A DNA stretch of 63,152 nt from positions 1-63,152 of the IMG/VR virus record IMGVR_UViG_3300009506_000026; one strand, 5' to 3'. Below the pieces are notes generated by a model, which saw only the letters and a program-made list of their open reading frames with translations, ran no database searches and had not been told where the DNA came from. The stretch comes from a virus. The position numbers and the translations under genes are program-made. This document shows, piece by piece, positions 55,634 through 63,152 of the stretch (position 1 is the first letter of the stretch; the number at the start of each line of letters is the position of its first letter).

Positions 55634-57823
55634 TCATGCAACAAATCTATTCCTGGCATTCTCCGCAGTAAAAATTGCCCTCGCATTTTCCCCCACAAAT
55701 TCATTTCTATTAGTTTTTCCTTCAAACTCGGTATGTGGTTCTATCGACCAATCCATAGTAACGGTAGTTGTTGTGGTTGAACTACTGGTCGAAGAGGTCG
55801 AGGAACTCGTTGTTGAAGCTGAGGTGCTTGTGGTAGAGGAAGTTGAAGCAAGCTGTGTTACTGTTGTTGTGGTCGTTGAACTACTTGTGGTTGTCGAGGA
55901 AGTTGTTATGGTACTACTCGTCGTTGTGGACAGAGTTGTTGAGGTCGAACTGGACGACGAGGATGAAGTCGAAGTTGAGGAAGTTGTTGTAGTTAAAGTT
56001 GAACTGGATGACGAGGAAGAACTTGAGGATGAGGTTGTTGTGGTCTCACTGGTACTAGTAGAAGTTGAAACAGTTGAACTCGAGGTCGAGGAACCTGTTG
56101 TCGAAGTCGAAGTTGAGGAAGAAGTGCTTGAAGTAGTGGTTGTTGTAGCCGAACTCGAGGTAGTCGTCTCGGTTGAGGAAGTTGAGGTAGATGAAGTTGT
56201 TGTGGTTTCCGTCGTGGACGTACTCGAGGACGTCGAGGTTGAGGTCGTTGAACTAGTAGAAGAACTGGTAGAAGAACTAGTAGAAGAACTGGATGAGGTC
56301 GAACTAGATGAGGTTGTAGTGCTCTGAGTCGTGGCTCCTGGCTCGGTAGTTGAAGTACTTACGGTGGAACTAGTCGTGGTGCTCTGAGTTGTGGTACTTA
56401 TTGTGGAACTTGTCGAACTCAAAGTTGAGGTTGAAGTCTCAGTAGTCGTGGTGCTTGTAGAAGTAGTGGATGAAGTACTTGAACTAGTGGAGGAAGATGT
56501 TGAGGTAGAGGAAGAACTTGTGGTACTTGAAGATGACGAGGTCGTGGTCTCAGTAGTCGTGGTGCTTGTAGAACTCGAGGTGCTGGACGATGTTGTAGAA
56601 GCCGAACTCGAGGTAGTTGATAAAGTAGAAGAGGTTGTAGTGGTTAAAGTGGTAGTAGTTGCAGAGGAGCTTGTAGTTGTTGTAGAGGAAGAGGAGGTCT
56701 CTCCCGGCTCCGTCGTGCTGGTTGTTGTCTCAGTACTGGTTGTGGTTGACGAAGTTCCCGAAGTGCTTGTGGTCGAAGTATGTGAGGTCGAAGTTGTGGA
56801 ACTCGACGTGGTAGACAAAGTTGAGGATGTGGAGGCTGTGGAGCTTGTGGTTGAAAAAGTTGAAGATGTGGTGCTAGTTAGCGTCGAACTAGATGTGGTT
56901 GTGGAAGAGGAGCTTGTGGTTGAACTAGTCGAACTAAAGGAAGTTGAAGTTGTTGTGGTTGAGGTTGATGTTGTCGTACTGGACGTGGACGACGAAGTAG
57001 AGGAGCTTGTGGTTGAAGTTGTCGTACTGGACGTGGACGATGAAGTAGAGGAACTGGTAGTGGACAGAGTGGAGGACGTGGTCGAAAATGAAGAAGTAGT
57101 TGTTGAGGACTGGGTGGTTGTGGAAACCGTTGAACTTGAAGTCGAAAGAGTGGAACTTGTAGTGGACAAAGTTGAGGTTGTGGTTGAGGTGCCCGAAGTT
57201 GATGTTGTCGTACTGGACGTGGACGATGAAGTAGAGGAGCTTGTGGTTGAAACAGAGGTGCTTGAACTAGAGGATGAACTTGTAGTGGTACTACAAGATG
57301 TTGTGCTATACGTTGAACTGGTAGTTGAAGCTGTGGAACTCGAGGTGCTACAAGATGTTGTGGTTGAGGTGGAGGATGAGGTGGTACTAGACGACGAAGT
57401 AGAGGAACTTGTGGTTACTGTTGTAGTTGTGGTTGTAGTGCTGGAAGAACTTGTTTGTGGAGCAGCAACCGTAACATCTACAGGTGTAGTTGTATACTCC
57501 GTTAAATCATCCTCAATTAATTTTATTCTAACTTGAAACGAACCAGTAGTACCATCATTATAAACAGTTAGCTGTTGTTCATCCGTTGTTTGAAGGCCCG
57601 TTATGGGATTGGTTTCGGAGGAAATATTAAGGGCGCCAGAGGAACCAAGACTTGTCCAAGAACCTACTCCTTGGTCCCACTCAAAATACATATCACCCGA
57701 TTCTGCCCAACCACCACTGCCCGAAGTGGTAATCGCACCCCCCATCAAAAAACTGCCACTGGGTTCCAGTTCCGGATCCACCGTGGGGCGGGGCATTGTT
57801 ACGCCGGTGATATTAGTGGACAC
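55634..57823 (-). CDS. Mucin-like Ser/Thr-rich virion protein, 729 aa (GTG start)
   Basis: Residues about 1-120 form a beta-rich globular domain (SGSFLMGGAITTSGSGGWAE; SFQVRIKLIEDDLTEYTTTP). Residues 124-688 are nearly all Ser and Thr with scattered Glu, Gly, Pro, Leu, Val and His. The last 41 residues carry short repeats (NEFVGENARAIF, TAENARNRFVA). The long tract is too simple to fold and resembles eukaryotic mucins, which are densely O-glycosylated. GTG start follows GAGGTAAGAA. Lies between the connectors and the fiber-tail adaptor, so I expect a neck or head fiber. No enzyme motif is present. Confidence 0.75.
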   Translation of the reverse strand: MSTNITGVTMPRPTVDPELEPSGSFLMGGAITTSGSGGWAESGDMYFEWDQGVGSWTSLGSSGALNISSETNPITGLQTTDEQQLTVYNDGTTGSFQVRIKLIEDDLTEYTTTPVDVTVAAPQTSSSSTTTTTTTVTTSSSTSSSSTTSSSTSTTTSCSTSSSTASTTSSTYSTTSCSTTTSSSSSSSTSVSTTSSSTSSSTSSTTTSTSGTSTTTSTLSTTSSTLSTSSSTVSTTTQSSTTTSSFSTTSSTLSTTSSSTSSSTSSTTTSTTSSSTSSSTSSTTTSTSTTTTSTSFSSTSSTTSSSSTTTSSSTLTSTTSSTFSTTSSTASTSSTLSTTSSSTTSTSHTSTTSTSGTSSTTTSTETTTSTTEPGETSSSSTTTTSSSATTTTLTTTTSSTLSTTSSSASTTSSSTSSSTSTTTTETTTSSSSSTTSSSSTSTSSSTSSSTSSTTSTSTTTTETSTSTLSSTSSTISTTTQSTTTSSTVSTSTTEPGATTQSTTTSSSSTSSSSSTSSSTSSSTSSTTSTSTSSSTSTTETTTTSSTSTSSTETTTSSSATTTTTSSTSSSTSTSTTGSSTSSSTVSTSTSTSETTTTSSSSSSSSSSSTLTTTTSSTSTSSSSSSSTSTTLSTTTSSTITTSSTTTSSSTTTTTVTQLASTSSTTSTSASTTSSSTSSTSSSTTTTTVTMDWSIEPHTEFEGKTNRNEFVGENARAIFTAENARNRFVA
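55760..57454 (-). repeat. Mucin-like Ser/Thr tract, 565 codons
   Basis: A run of degenerate 9- to 24-base repeats encoding Ser/Thr with occasional Glu, Gly, Pro, Leu, Val, Ala, Phe, His and Gln. All Thr and most Ser codons occur, in irregular order. The opposite strand is also open and gives Val/Glu-rich polypeptides; those are shadows of this one. Confidence 0.9.
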
Positions 57824-57840
57824 TTCTTACCTCGGACATG

Positions 57841-57858
57841 ACACGGCACCCACCGTGT
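57841..57858 (-). other. Hairpin upstream of the mucin-like gene
   Basis: ACACGG and CCGTGT form a 6-bp stem with a 6-base loop in the 45-base gap between the two structural genes. It lies 10 or more bases upstream of the GTG start and has no T-run. It is possibly an RNA stability or coupling element. Confidence 0.5.
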
Positions 57859-57868
57859 AAGAAAAACT

Positions 57869-58543
57869 CTAAGCTGTGGTTGTGGTGGTAGATGTGGTGG
57901 TGCTTGTAGTAGTGGAAGTAGTCGTCCACTGCCGAGTATCTTCACCCACATCTAAGACATTCATCCCAGAATATCTTCTTTTCTTAATCGTTTCCACCCT
58001 TAGAAACGATCCATCTGAAAGCCTGATTCTATCATTTATTTGAATATCGATAGATTCAGGGAGATACATTTCATGGTTTTCTATCCCAAGAAGACCAATT
58101 TCCTCATCAGTATCCAAACTATTCCCGTATAAGGGGGTAGTCAGTAGAGCATCTACAGAAGAATCGATTAGGGTCCAAATGGTCCTTGATCGATACGAAG
58201 CAGGATCATCTATCTCAGAGGGCCTGAGAATCGAAATAACTTCATTTGTCTTGTAAAGAACGACATCATATTGAATCACGGCATCCTCGAACATTCTTGC
58301 CGTGCGGTTCATCACGTAGAATTTGTCCGAGGTTGTAACAAACTGGATCAGATCACCCCCCACCATTTCAGTATTATAGGCAGCCGCAGCCTCTAAGAAG
58401 AACTCACGTATAAAGGGTTTGGTGACTTGAGCATTTGGCTTGTAAGCCAAATATTCTCCCGTCACATTTCCGGAATCTCGGATAATAATAAAAGAGGTCC
58501 CAACCTCAGGAAGGACCTCGGCTATGTCGGGCCCTATTGTCAA
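57869..58543 (-). CDS. Neck/head-tail protein with Thr/Ser C-terminal tail, 224 aa
   Basis: Beta-rich body (SFIIIRDSGNVTGEYLAY; QFVTTSDKFYVMNRTARMF; SFLRVETIKKRRYSGMNV), then a tail of Thr and Ser from about residue 206, ending STTTTTA. The last six residues are identical to those of the capsid and tube proteins. It overlaps the preceding gene by 4 bases, which is typical of head-tail connectors. Codons in the tail are mixed. A role in the neck is inferred from order. Confidence 0.65.
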   Translation of the reverse strand: MTIGPDIAEVLPEVGTSFIIIRDSGNVTGEYLAYKPNAQVTKPFIREFFLEAAAAYNTEMVGGDLIQFVTTSDKFYVMNRTARMFEDAVIQYDVVLYKTNEVISILRPSEIDDPASYRSRTIWTLIDSSVDALLTTPLYGNSLDTDEEIGLLGIENHEMYLPESIDIQINDRIRLSDGSFLRVETIKKRRYSGMNVLDVGEDTRQWTTTSTTTSTTTSTTTTTA

Positions 58544-59001
58544 CCATCCTCCTCACTGGGATTCATAATCACTTGATTACTATTCAAGTATGTGGTATCA
58601 ATCCCTGTGTGTTCCTGATATTGAAAGCCCGCCGCTATCTGTGTCCCAAACAACTCGTAAGCTTCCACCCCAGCGAATAGATCAGGCCTTTCATCCTTGA
58701 ATTTTTCAAAGTCCCGATCTTCCTGTCTAACCAAAGCCTGATAATGTTCAAATCTCTGTTGAAGTTGAATTCCTTCATACCTAAACTTATGAGCATTTCT
58801 GAGAACCATGTAATGAAATAAATGACGAGTGGCTCTGCGCTTCAACCATTTAATCTGTTCATTATCCGTAACAGGAAAAGACCAACCCGTTTCCCTTTCA
58901 GCCTCATCAAGTGCATCATCCCAATCTGTCCCATCGAATTTGAGAACCATAGCACTCCCAAATTCCCTCTTTAACAAAACCTCCATCTCATCCTGAGTCA
59001 T
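58540..59001 (-). CDS. Head-tail connector-like protein, 153 aa
   Basis: Helical (LLKREFGSAMVLKF; IKWLKRRATRHLFHYMVLRNAHKFRYEGIQLQQRFEHYQAL), which fits the DNA-packaging/connector class (HK97 gp6-like). Located right after the capsid region and before the 57869 gene with 4-base overlap. Assignment is mainly by order and helical content. Confidence 0.55.
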   Translation of the reverse strand: MTQDEMEVLLKREFGSAMVLKFDGTDWDDALDEAERETGWSFPVTDNEQIKWLKRRATRHLFHYMVLRNAHKFRYEGIQLQQRFEHYQALVRQEDRDFEKFKDERPDLFAGVEAYELFGTQIAAGFQYQEHTGIDTTYLNSNQVIMNPSEEDG

Positions 59002-59002
59002 A

Positions 59003-59326
59003 CTACCTCCTGATCAGCTTGGGCTTATCTCTGTTTGTTGGCTCCTTTAAAACGGGTCTTTGAACAACTAAATTCTCCACAAGTGGTTGAACTCCAGGAA
59101 CAATCTTCGATTTCATGTCTGGGGTTTGAAAGGTAGGGGAGAAGTGAATCCCACCTGGGGAAGTCAACTTCTCCCTCCCGTACTCAACAACCTCAATGTT
59201 CGAATTCCCTTCAAAAATATCAGGTAATAGAATGGAAGGAAAGGGACGACGAAGTACCGTCCCTTCTTCCCATACCTGACTCCCAGCCTTAATTGTTCTT
59301 CTCAGTCTGATAGCTTCGATTCTCAT
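59003..59326 (-). CDS. Hypothetical virion-region protein ending KPKLIRR, 107 aa
   Basis: Begins MRIEAIRLRRTIKAGSQVWEEGT, a beta-strand start, then a loop with GGIHFSPTFQTPDMK. Its end, TNRDKPKLIRR, matches the double motif of the protein at 792 and is near the end of the 22967 protein. Possibly a small neck or head protein. Family not known. Confidence 0.55.
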   Translation of the reverse strand: MRIEAIRLRRTIKAGSQVWEEGTVLRRPFPSILLPDIFEGNSNIEVVEYGREKLTSPGGIHFSPTFQTPDMKSKIVPGVQPLVENLVVQRPVLKEPTNRDKPKLIRR

Positions 59327-59346
59327 GATTGTAATCCTCCGCCTAC

Positions 59347-60675
59347 TTAGGCTGTGGTAGTTGTCGTGCTGCTGGACGAAGTTGTAGTGGTTGAGGTCAG
59401 AGTGTCAGTGTAAAGCGACTTGACATCCAACGTGTAGATAGCATCCCTATTTTTGATAATAGGAAGACCTTTATCCTGAACACGAATCCAAACACCTTCA
59501 GGATCCCACTCGTACTTATCGTCCACCTTCTGTCCCCATTGTCGAGGCAAGGAGAAGGGAGCTTCCATGTACTTAGCAATTGGCATTCCATCAACTGTGG
59601 ATGCCATCATCAGGAACTTGTCATTGGGAATGTAATACTCAGGCATGAAGACCTGATCCTCCCCTGCCTTGTAAGACGAAGCAGGAGGATAGGATAGTTG
59701 GATTCTATTGGTTTCCGTCTCCACTGACTTGATATAGCAGTACTCATAGGTTCCTTCAGATACATCCAAGAACCTTACTTTCCCACCAGCCTTAAAATCA
59801 GAAACATCATCCAGTGTTATCCAAGTAGTTGATCCCCCCGTTACCGCTGCAACCAACCAAGCTTTGACCTCATACATTTCATCATAGACGATGAAGTTCG
59901 GGATATTCAAGATTCTTCCCAAGACCTGAACATTCACCCCCACAATTTCATGCAGGTTGCCCCCGTACAAATTCCCAGGGCCACCAGGGCCACCAAAATA
60001 GCTGTTATACAGAAGTTGACGGATAGTGGTATCATTCCCAATGTATTTCAGCACATTACTATTGCACATGGCAACATCGACGACTCCACCACAGTCCTCT
60101 TTGATCTTGGTCTTGCCGTCCTGAATATCACTGAGAATGTTTTTACTTCCACCGTTGTCCCAGTTATAAGCGGAAGCCAAAGTCACACGATGATCGGAGG
60201 GAATACCATAGTCGATAGTAACTTTGTACCCACCTTTCACCGCATAGGAGAAACCATTATTGAAAAGCATTTGGACAAACATCCATTCTTTTCTACGGTC
60301 ACTCCTGTTTTTTAATCCCGCCAGTTCCTCAGCCAATTTTTGCTCCGCAGCATGGTAATCCGCAGTCGTTCCGGGTTTTCGAAGATTGTTAAGGAATTCC
60401 TCATCAAAATACATCTTCTCTTTCCAGAAAGCCGCCGTGGCTGAATGCTGTGCGATTCCATGGGGAGCCGTTACCTGAGCAGGTGCCCCAGGAGCGGCGA
60501 ACGGGGTCATTCCACGCCCTCCCCTTTGGCTTTCCCATTTAATATCGGCAGATGCGGCTTGACTTGCCGTGAACCGATTCATAAAGAACAATTCCGGTGG
60601 AGTCATGAAAGTTCGCATGAAATCTTCCAGGACTTCCAACCTAAGAATAGGAATATCAGCAGTTCCTCTTGGCAT
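59347..60675 (-). CDS. Major capsid protein with Thr/Ser C-terminal tail, 442 aa
   Basis: Position after scaffold and decoration proteins and size fit a major capsid protein. The body includes FMRTFMTPPELFFMNRFTAS, EEFLNNLRKPGTTADYHAAEQ and later GNLYGGNLHEIVGVNVQVLG and the KFLMMASTVDGMPIA segment (similar to phage major capsid proteins of the lambda gpE type). The chain ends TLTSTTTTSSSSTTTTTA. The six final residues are shared with the tube and neck proteins. If displayed on the capsid surface, the tail would give hundreds of Thr/Ser sites per virion. Codons are mixed. Confidence 0.8.
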   Translation of the reverse strand: MPRGTADIPILRLEVLEDFMRTFMTPPELFFMNRFTASQAASADIKWESQRGGRGMTPFAAPGAPAQVTAPHGIAQHSATAAFWKEKMYFDEEFLNNLRKPGTTADYHAAEQKLAEELAGLKNRSDRRKEWMFVQMLFNNGFSYAVKGGYKVTIDYGIPSDHRVTLASAYNWDNGGSKNILSDIQDGKTKIKEDCGGVVDVAMCNSNVLKYIGNDTTIRQLLYNSYFGGPGGPGNLYGGNLHEIVGVNVQVLGRILNIPNFIVYDEMYEVKAWLVAAVTGGSTTWITLDDVSDFKAGGKVRFLDVSEGTYEYCYIKSVETETNRIQLSYPPASSYKAGEDQVFMPEYYIPNDKFLMMASTVDGMPIAKYMEAPFSLPRQWGQKVDDKYEWDPEGVWIRVQDKGLPIIKNRDAIYTLDVKSLYTDTLTSTTTTSSSSTTTTTA

Positions 60676-60692
60676 ATTATCTCACCCCCTTT

Positions 60693-61379
60693 CTATCGAA
60701 TCATCAGATAAATGCCTTTGGATGAGGCACTCAAATCTGTTTTTGCAGCCGAATCAAGGAGTTCCAAAACTCCCTCATACAACATGCAGTTTCCGAGAAT
60801 TAGTGTGGCTACGGCACCCTTAGCGGTGGAGCCGGTTCCCGTATCCCGACTTTGCTCAAGAATGCCCACACAGTCCGAGTAGTTGTTGCTGCTATCCCCC
60901 GCCTCGACACAGATATATGCTTTCCTCGCAGTGGTGAAAGCAGTTCCACCAATACTGCTAGTAAACGTAATCTGCGCCATATGAGGATAGGTTGTACGAT
61001 CAATTGCCGTGATGGCGCCTTTGTTTTCGGCAGCCGTGGTATCGTCATTGATGACCACATCATCGCCTACCGCAAACTTGTAACTGTCATTCATACTGAC
61101 ATACACATATTTGTCGGTAGTTCCAGAATTTGCGACCAGGTAGGCTCGCCCCGGATGATCCTCCGCTCCTGTAAAAGAGGTCGGATTATAGGGAACATAC
61201 CTTTGTGCGCGACTAGACGACGCCGAAAGATTCACAGCCAAACAAGTCCCAGCCTTCAAAATCCCATATCCACTCTGCAACGTGATCTGCATTTTCAGCG
61301 CGGCGATGGGCTCACTAAAATATAGTCGCTTGTAGTCGTCCTGGACACCCCAACTTTGTTGCGGAATATCATAAGGCAT
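60693..61379 (-). CDS. Head decoration-like protein, 228 aa
   Basis: Between scaffold/protease and capsid genes, the standard place of a decoration protein. Contains an N-terminal extended segment (LYFSEPIAALKMQITLQSGYGILKAGTCLAV) and beta-rich repeats (KYVYVSMNDSYKFAVGDDVVI; TFTSSIGGTAFTTARKAYICV). Comparable to lambda gpD/head-fiber-like families. Start behind AGGTGAGAAGAT. Confidence 0.65.
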   Translation of the reverse strand: MPYDIPQQSWGVQDDYKRLYFSEPIAALKMQITLQSGYGILKAGTCLAVNLSASSSRAQRYVPYNPTSFTGAEDHPGRAYLVANSGTTDKYVYVSMNDSYKFAVGDDVVINDDTTAAENKGAITAIDRTTYPHMAQITFTSSIGGTAFTTARKAYICVEAGDSSNNYSDCVGILEQSRDTGTGSTAKGAVATLILGNCMLYEGVLELLDSAAKTDLSASSKGIYLMIR

Positions 61380-61407
61380 ATCTTCTCACCTCCCTTCCTT
61401 TTCGTTT

Positions 61408-62541
61408 TTATGCGGCTTCTTTCGTTGTCTGTCCCACTCTGCTTAGAAGGCGAGAGGTCAGACTTTTGTTTTCTTCGGCGAGGTGAGTCTTTTCCTCAAT
61501 TTCCTTTTCGGAAGCGCCACCCCCCATAATTTCATCGGACTTGGTGCTTTCCTCCCAAAACTTAATCTCTTCCTCCACGGCCTTACAAAACTCAGGTCGA
61601 TCCAAAACATCTTCCTTCACAAACTTATTGTAATCCACATTGTTTCGAATCTTGTCCTGAATCCTCTTTGGCAGAGTACTGGAAGCAAAGCTTTCGGACC
61701 AAATTGAAGCAACCTCGGCTTGAAGCGCCTTCTCTTTAGAAACATCCAACTCCCGGCGCAGCTTGACATTTTCTCCCTGAATATCCTGCATCAATCCTTC
61801 CTGAGTTTCCAATTTTTCAGAAATAGGAGCAAGCAATTCAGAGAAAGCAGCCTTCAGGGGCTCCAAAATGATAGCTACCAATGCATCCTTTTCCTTTTCC
61901 AAATCTTTGATATCAAACGGCATTTCTTCTTCACCTCCTTCTTGCTCTTGATTTAATTTGATCACGGTTTCCTCACACTCAATTTCTTCCATCACCTCCT
62001 TTGAAAATGCTGCGGCTGTAGTTTTTGAATCCCATCCAAATACACACACCGACATTTCCTTAAATTCCGACTTCCTCCAAATCGCTCCAGGGCCTTTAAG
62101 CTTATAGCCATTCACTTCCGCTTCTGCTCCCTCTTCTAACCTCTCTATGGAAGTCGGTTTCGCATAAATACTAGCCTGATAAGGAAAGCCCTCTCCAGAA
62201 AGCTTCTGAAATTCACGACTTTCCTCCGTATCCGCAAAAATAACATCCTCCGGAGCCTCAATTTTACCATTCTCAACTATGGGTTTCCCCATGTGTGCAA
62301 TCTTCCGATCCGTCTGGTGATCCTCTAAAATAGGGAACCTTTTTTGATTAAATGACATACCAGAAAGATCAATCGCCAAATCACCCCAATACCAATGCCC
62401 CTTAATAATTCCCCCCGAGTATCCTACCATTTTAAGCTTTTTAGGTTTGTCCTCTCCCTCCGAAAAAACAAAAGCAGTACACCCTACACCTGTCTCTACT
62501 AAACGAAGGGCTCCTTTCGGTAGTTTCTCTAATTTCATCAT
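61408..62541 (-). CDS. Head maturation protease/scaffold-like protein, 377 aa
   Basis: The N-terminal half (about 1-200) is a beta-rich domain with GGIIKGHWYWGDLAIDLSGMSF, ILEDHQTDRKIAHMGK and ASIYAKPTSIERL, like the phage Mu I-type protease domain. The C-terminal half (about 215-377) is a helical, acidic coiled coil (LVAIILEPLKAAFSEL; VKLRRELDVSKEKALQAEV), the scaffold portion. Such fused protease-scaffold genes are common in this arrangement. Overlaps the preceding gene by 4 bases. Catalytic triad not assigned by eye. Confidence 0.7.
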   Translation of the reverse strand: MMKLEKLPKGALRLVETGVGCTAFVFSEGEDKPKKLKMVGYSGGIIKGHWYWGDLAIDLSGMSFNQKRFPILEDHQTDRKIAHMGKPIVENGKIEAPEDVIFADTEESREFQKLSGEGFPYQASIYAKPTSIERLEEGAEAEVNGYKLKGPGAIWRKSEFKEMSVCVFGWDSKTTAAAFSKEVMEEIECEETVIKLNQEQEGGEEEMPFDIKDLEKEKDALVAIILEPLKAAFSELLAPISEKLETQEGLMQDIQGENVKLRRELDVSKEKALQAEVASIWSESFASSTLPKRIQDKIRNNVDYNKFVKEDVLDRPEFCKAVEEEIKFWEESTKSDEIMGGGASEKEIEEKTHLAEENKSLTSRLLSRVGQTTKEAA

Positions 62542-63020
62542 TTCTTTCCTTTCTTACAGGCATTTAGGTCAGGCCAATGACGACAAACACAGGCTTTTAT
62601 TCCTGAAGGATTGGGGGCGTGTCTCGAATAAGCAATCGCGGAGATTGCCCTGCGACGTGTATTGACTGGGTATGTGCCCTTAGGGGCTCCTCCCGAAGGA
62701 CCACAGAATGGACCTTTCTTGTATTTTCCCGCATTTGATCCACCCGGTCGATCCTGAGGTTTGCTTTCTAAAGAGTATATACCTTTTTCATCACTTGTCA
62801 AGCCGAAAAAATCGTCATGGTCAACAACATCAAAAATTCCTCCTGAATCCAATTCTACAAACTTGGAATTAGCAATCCTAATGGCCTTTCCCTCACAATC
62901 ACTTCCCCCCGACCTTTGACAACTCTCTAAAGCTCCATTTGCAATGCTCACCCATTTCTTTTTTTGAGAAGGAGTCAAACCCTTTTTATGTCCATCGACA
63001 TCCCCCACTGACCAAGGCAT
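62538..63020 (-). CDS. Head-region protein with ChaB/DUF6582-like features, 160 aa
   Basis: DVDGHKKGLTPSQKKKWVSIANG resembles the ChaB-type segment (HxxGLTxxQKxxWVxxAN) found in phage head genes; the C-terminal part (FCGPSGGAPKGTYPVNTRRR; ISAIAYSRHAPNPSGIKACVC) matches the DUF6582-like signature. Good start with AAGGAGATTTGAA. Its place upstream of the protease/scaffold gene suits a minor head or packaging-associated protein. Confidence 0.6.
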   Translation of the reverse strand: MPWSVGDVDGHKKGLTPSQKKKWVSIANGALESCQRSGGSDCEGKAIRIANSKFVELDSGGIFDVVDHDDFFGLTSDEKGIYSLESKPQDRPGGSNAGKYKKGPFCGPSGGAPKGTYPVNTRRRAISAIAYSRHAPNPSGIKACVCRHWPDLNACKKGKK

Positions 63021-63031
63021 TTCAAATCTCC

Positions 63032-63152
63032 TTATTGTTGTATTCCATCAAATTTCATGCCAGTTCGCCCAAAATAAAGCTCACAGGCTCCGATATCTAT
63101 GGTGTTCCAGGGGAATTTGCCGTAAAAATCTGTCTGCCCGCTAATTCCCGTT
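63032..63152 (-). CDS. C-terminal end of a beta-helix-like protein (5' truncated by window edge)
   Basis: Minus-strand frame open from the window edge to a TAA at 63034-63032; 39 residues visible. DFYGKFPWNTIDIGACELYF closely resembles the DIGAYE motif at the end of parallel beta-helix (choice-of-anchor Q) domains, common in bacterial and phage surface proteins. The rest lies outside the window. It would be the gene upstream of the head genes. Confidence 0.55.
   Translation of the reverse strand, partial: TGISGQTDFYGKFPWNTIDIGACELYFGRTGMKFDGIQQ

Noticed and set aside
55773-57536. Two long plus-strand frames rich in Val, Glu and Leu (55773-56327 and 56391-57536)
   Set aside because: These are antisense readings of Thr/Ser codons in the mucin-like gene; composition is explained by complementing ACN and TCN codons, and all neighbours are on the minus strand.
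61408-62541. ClpP-type head protease
   Set aside because: No SPGG motif or catalytic Ser region typical of ClpP; it resembles the protease/scaffold type instead. The ClpP-like gene is at 33878-34615.

Overview
The window is part of the genome of a virulent, long-tailed (siphovirus-like) double-stranded DNA bacteriophage. The genes are tightly packed, often with ATGA overlaps, and preceded by GGAGG-type ribosome binding sites. There is a complete replication and recombination set, a head-tail morphogenesis block with capsid, tube and a 1342-residue tape measure, and no sheath, integrase, ribosomal or tRNA gene. The terminase, the portal and a recognisable endolysin are not in the window. The host cannot be named from sequence. 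It is a bacterium, and several lipoprotein signals fit either cell-envelope type.

Layout. Positions 1-27569 are all on the plus strand (early and middle functions) and 27577-63152 all on the minus strand. The two convergent arms end 7 bases apart. The plus arm holds: the 3' end of a pentapeptide-repeat gene; primase; a candidate small RNA with its own promoter and terminator (about 2090-2290); a DnaB-type helicase with a Cys-rich insertion; a 7-deazaguanine DNA-modification cluster (queD, queE, folE, methyltransferase, gat-queC, HAD protein, queC, dpdA-like; 6240-12934); sliding clamp; a uracil-DNA-glycosylase/DNA polymerase fusion; a DenV-like repair enzyme; clamp loader; UvsY-like mediator, SSB and RecA-like recombinase; flap exonuclease; an Hc1-type histone-like peptide; and an SbcCD/Rad50-Mre11 locus in which the SbcC protein is split at its CxxC hook into two separate genes.

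The minus arm, read in transcription order (right to left), holds: the end of a probable beta-helix protein, a ChaB/DUF6582-like head protein, scaffold/protease, decoration protein, major capsid protein, connectors, a 729-residue protein that is about 75 percent Ser/Thr tract, tail completion proteins, tail tube, two frameshift-linked tail chaperones, tape measure, distal tail protein and a 1488-residue tail-tip protein. A separate island (28918-42210) follows behind its own predicted promoter. It has at least seven glycosyltransferases plus a sulfotransferase, PIG-L deacetylase, hexapeptide acyltransferase, methyltransferases and a radical SAM/SPASM enzyme. A small membrane/lipoprotein module with a holin-like protein closes the arm.

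The most interesting reading combines two observations. First, five virion proteins carry mucin-like Thr/Ser tracts, and three of them (major capsid, tail tube, neck protein) end in the same residues TTTTTA written with different codons. Second, one island enzyme has the DxH and GGE signatures of polypeptide GalNAc-transferases. I infer a phage-encoded mucin-type O-glycosylation system that decorates the virion, with the sulfotransferase, deacetylase, acyltransferase and methyltransferases tailoring the glycan. This is inference from sequence. The DNA modification (probably a preQ0- or archaeosine-type deoxyguanosine) rests on well-characterised families and is much more secure.
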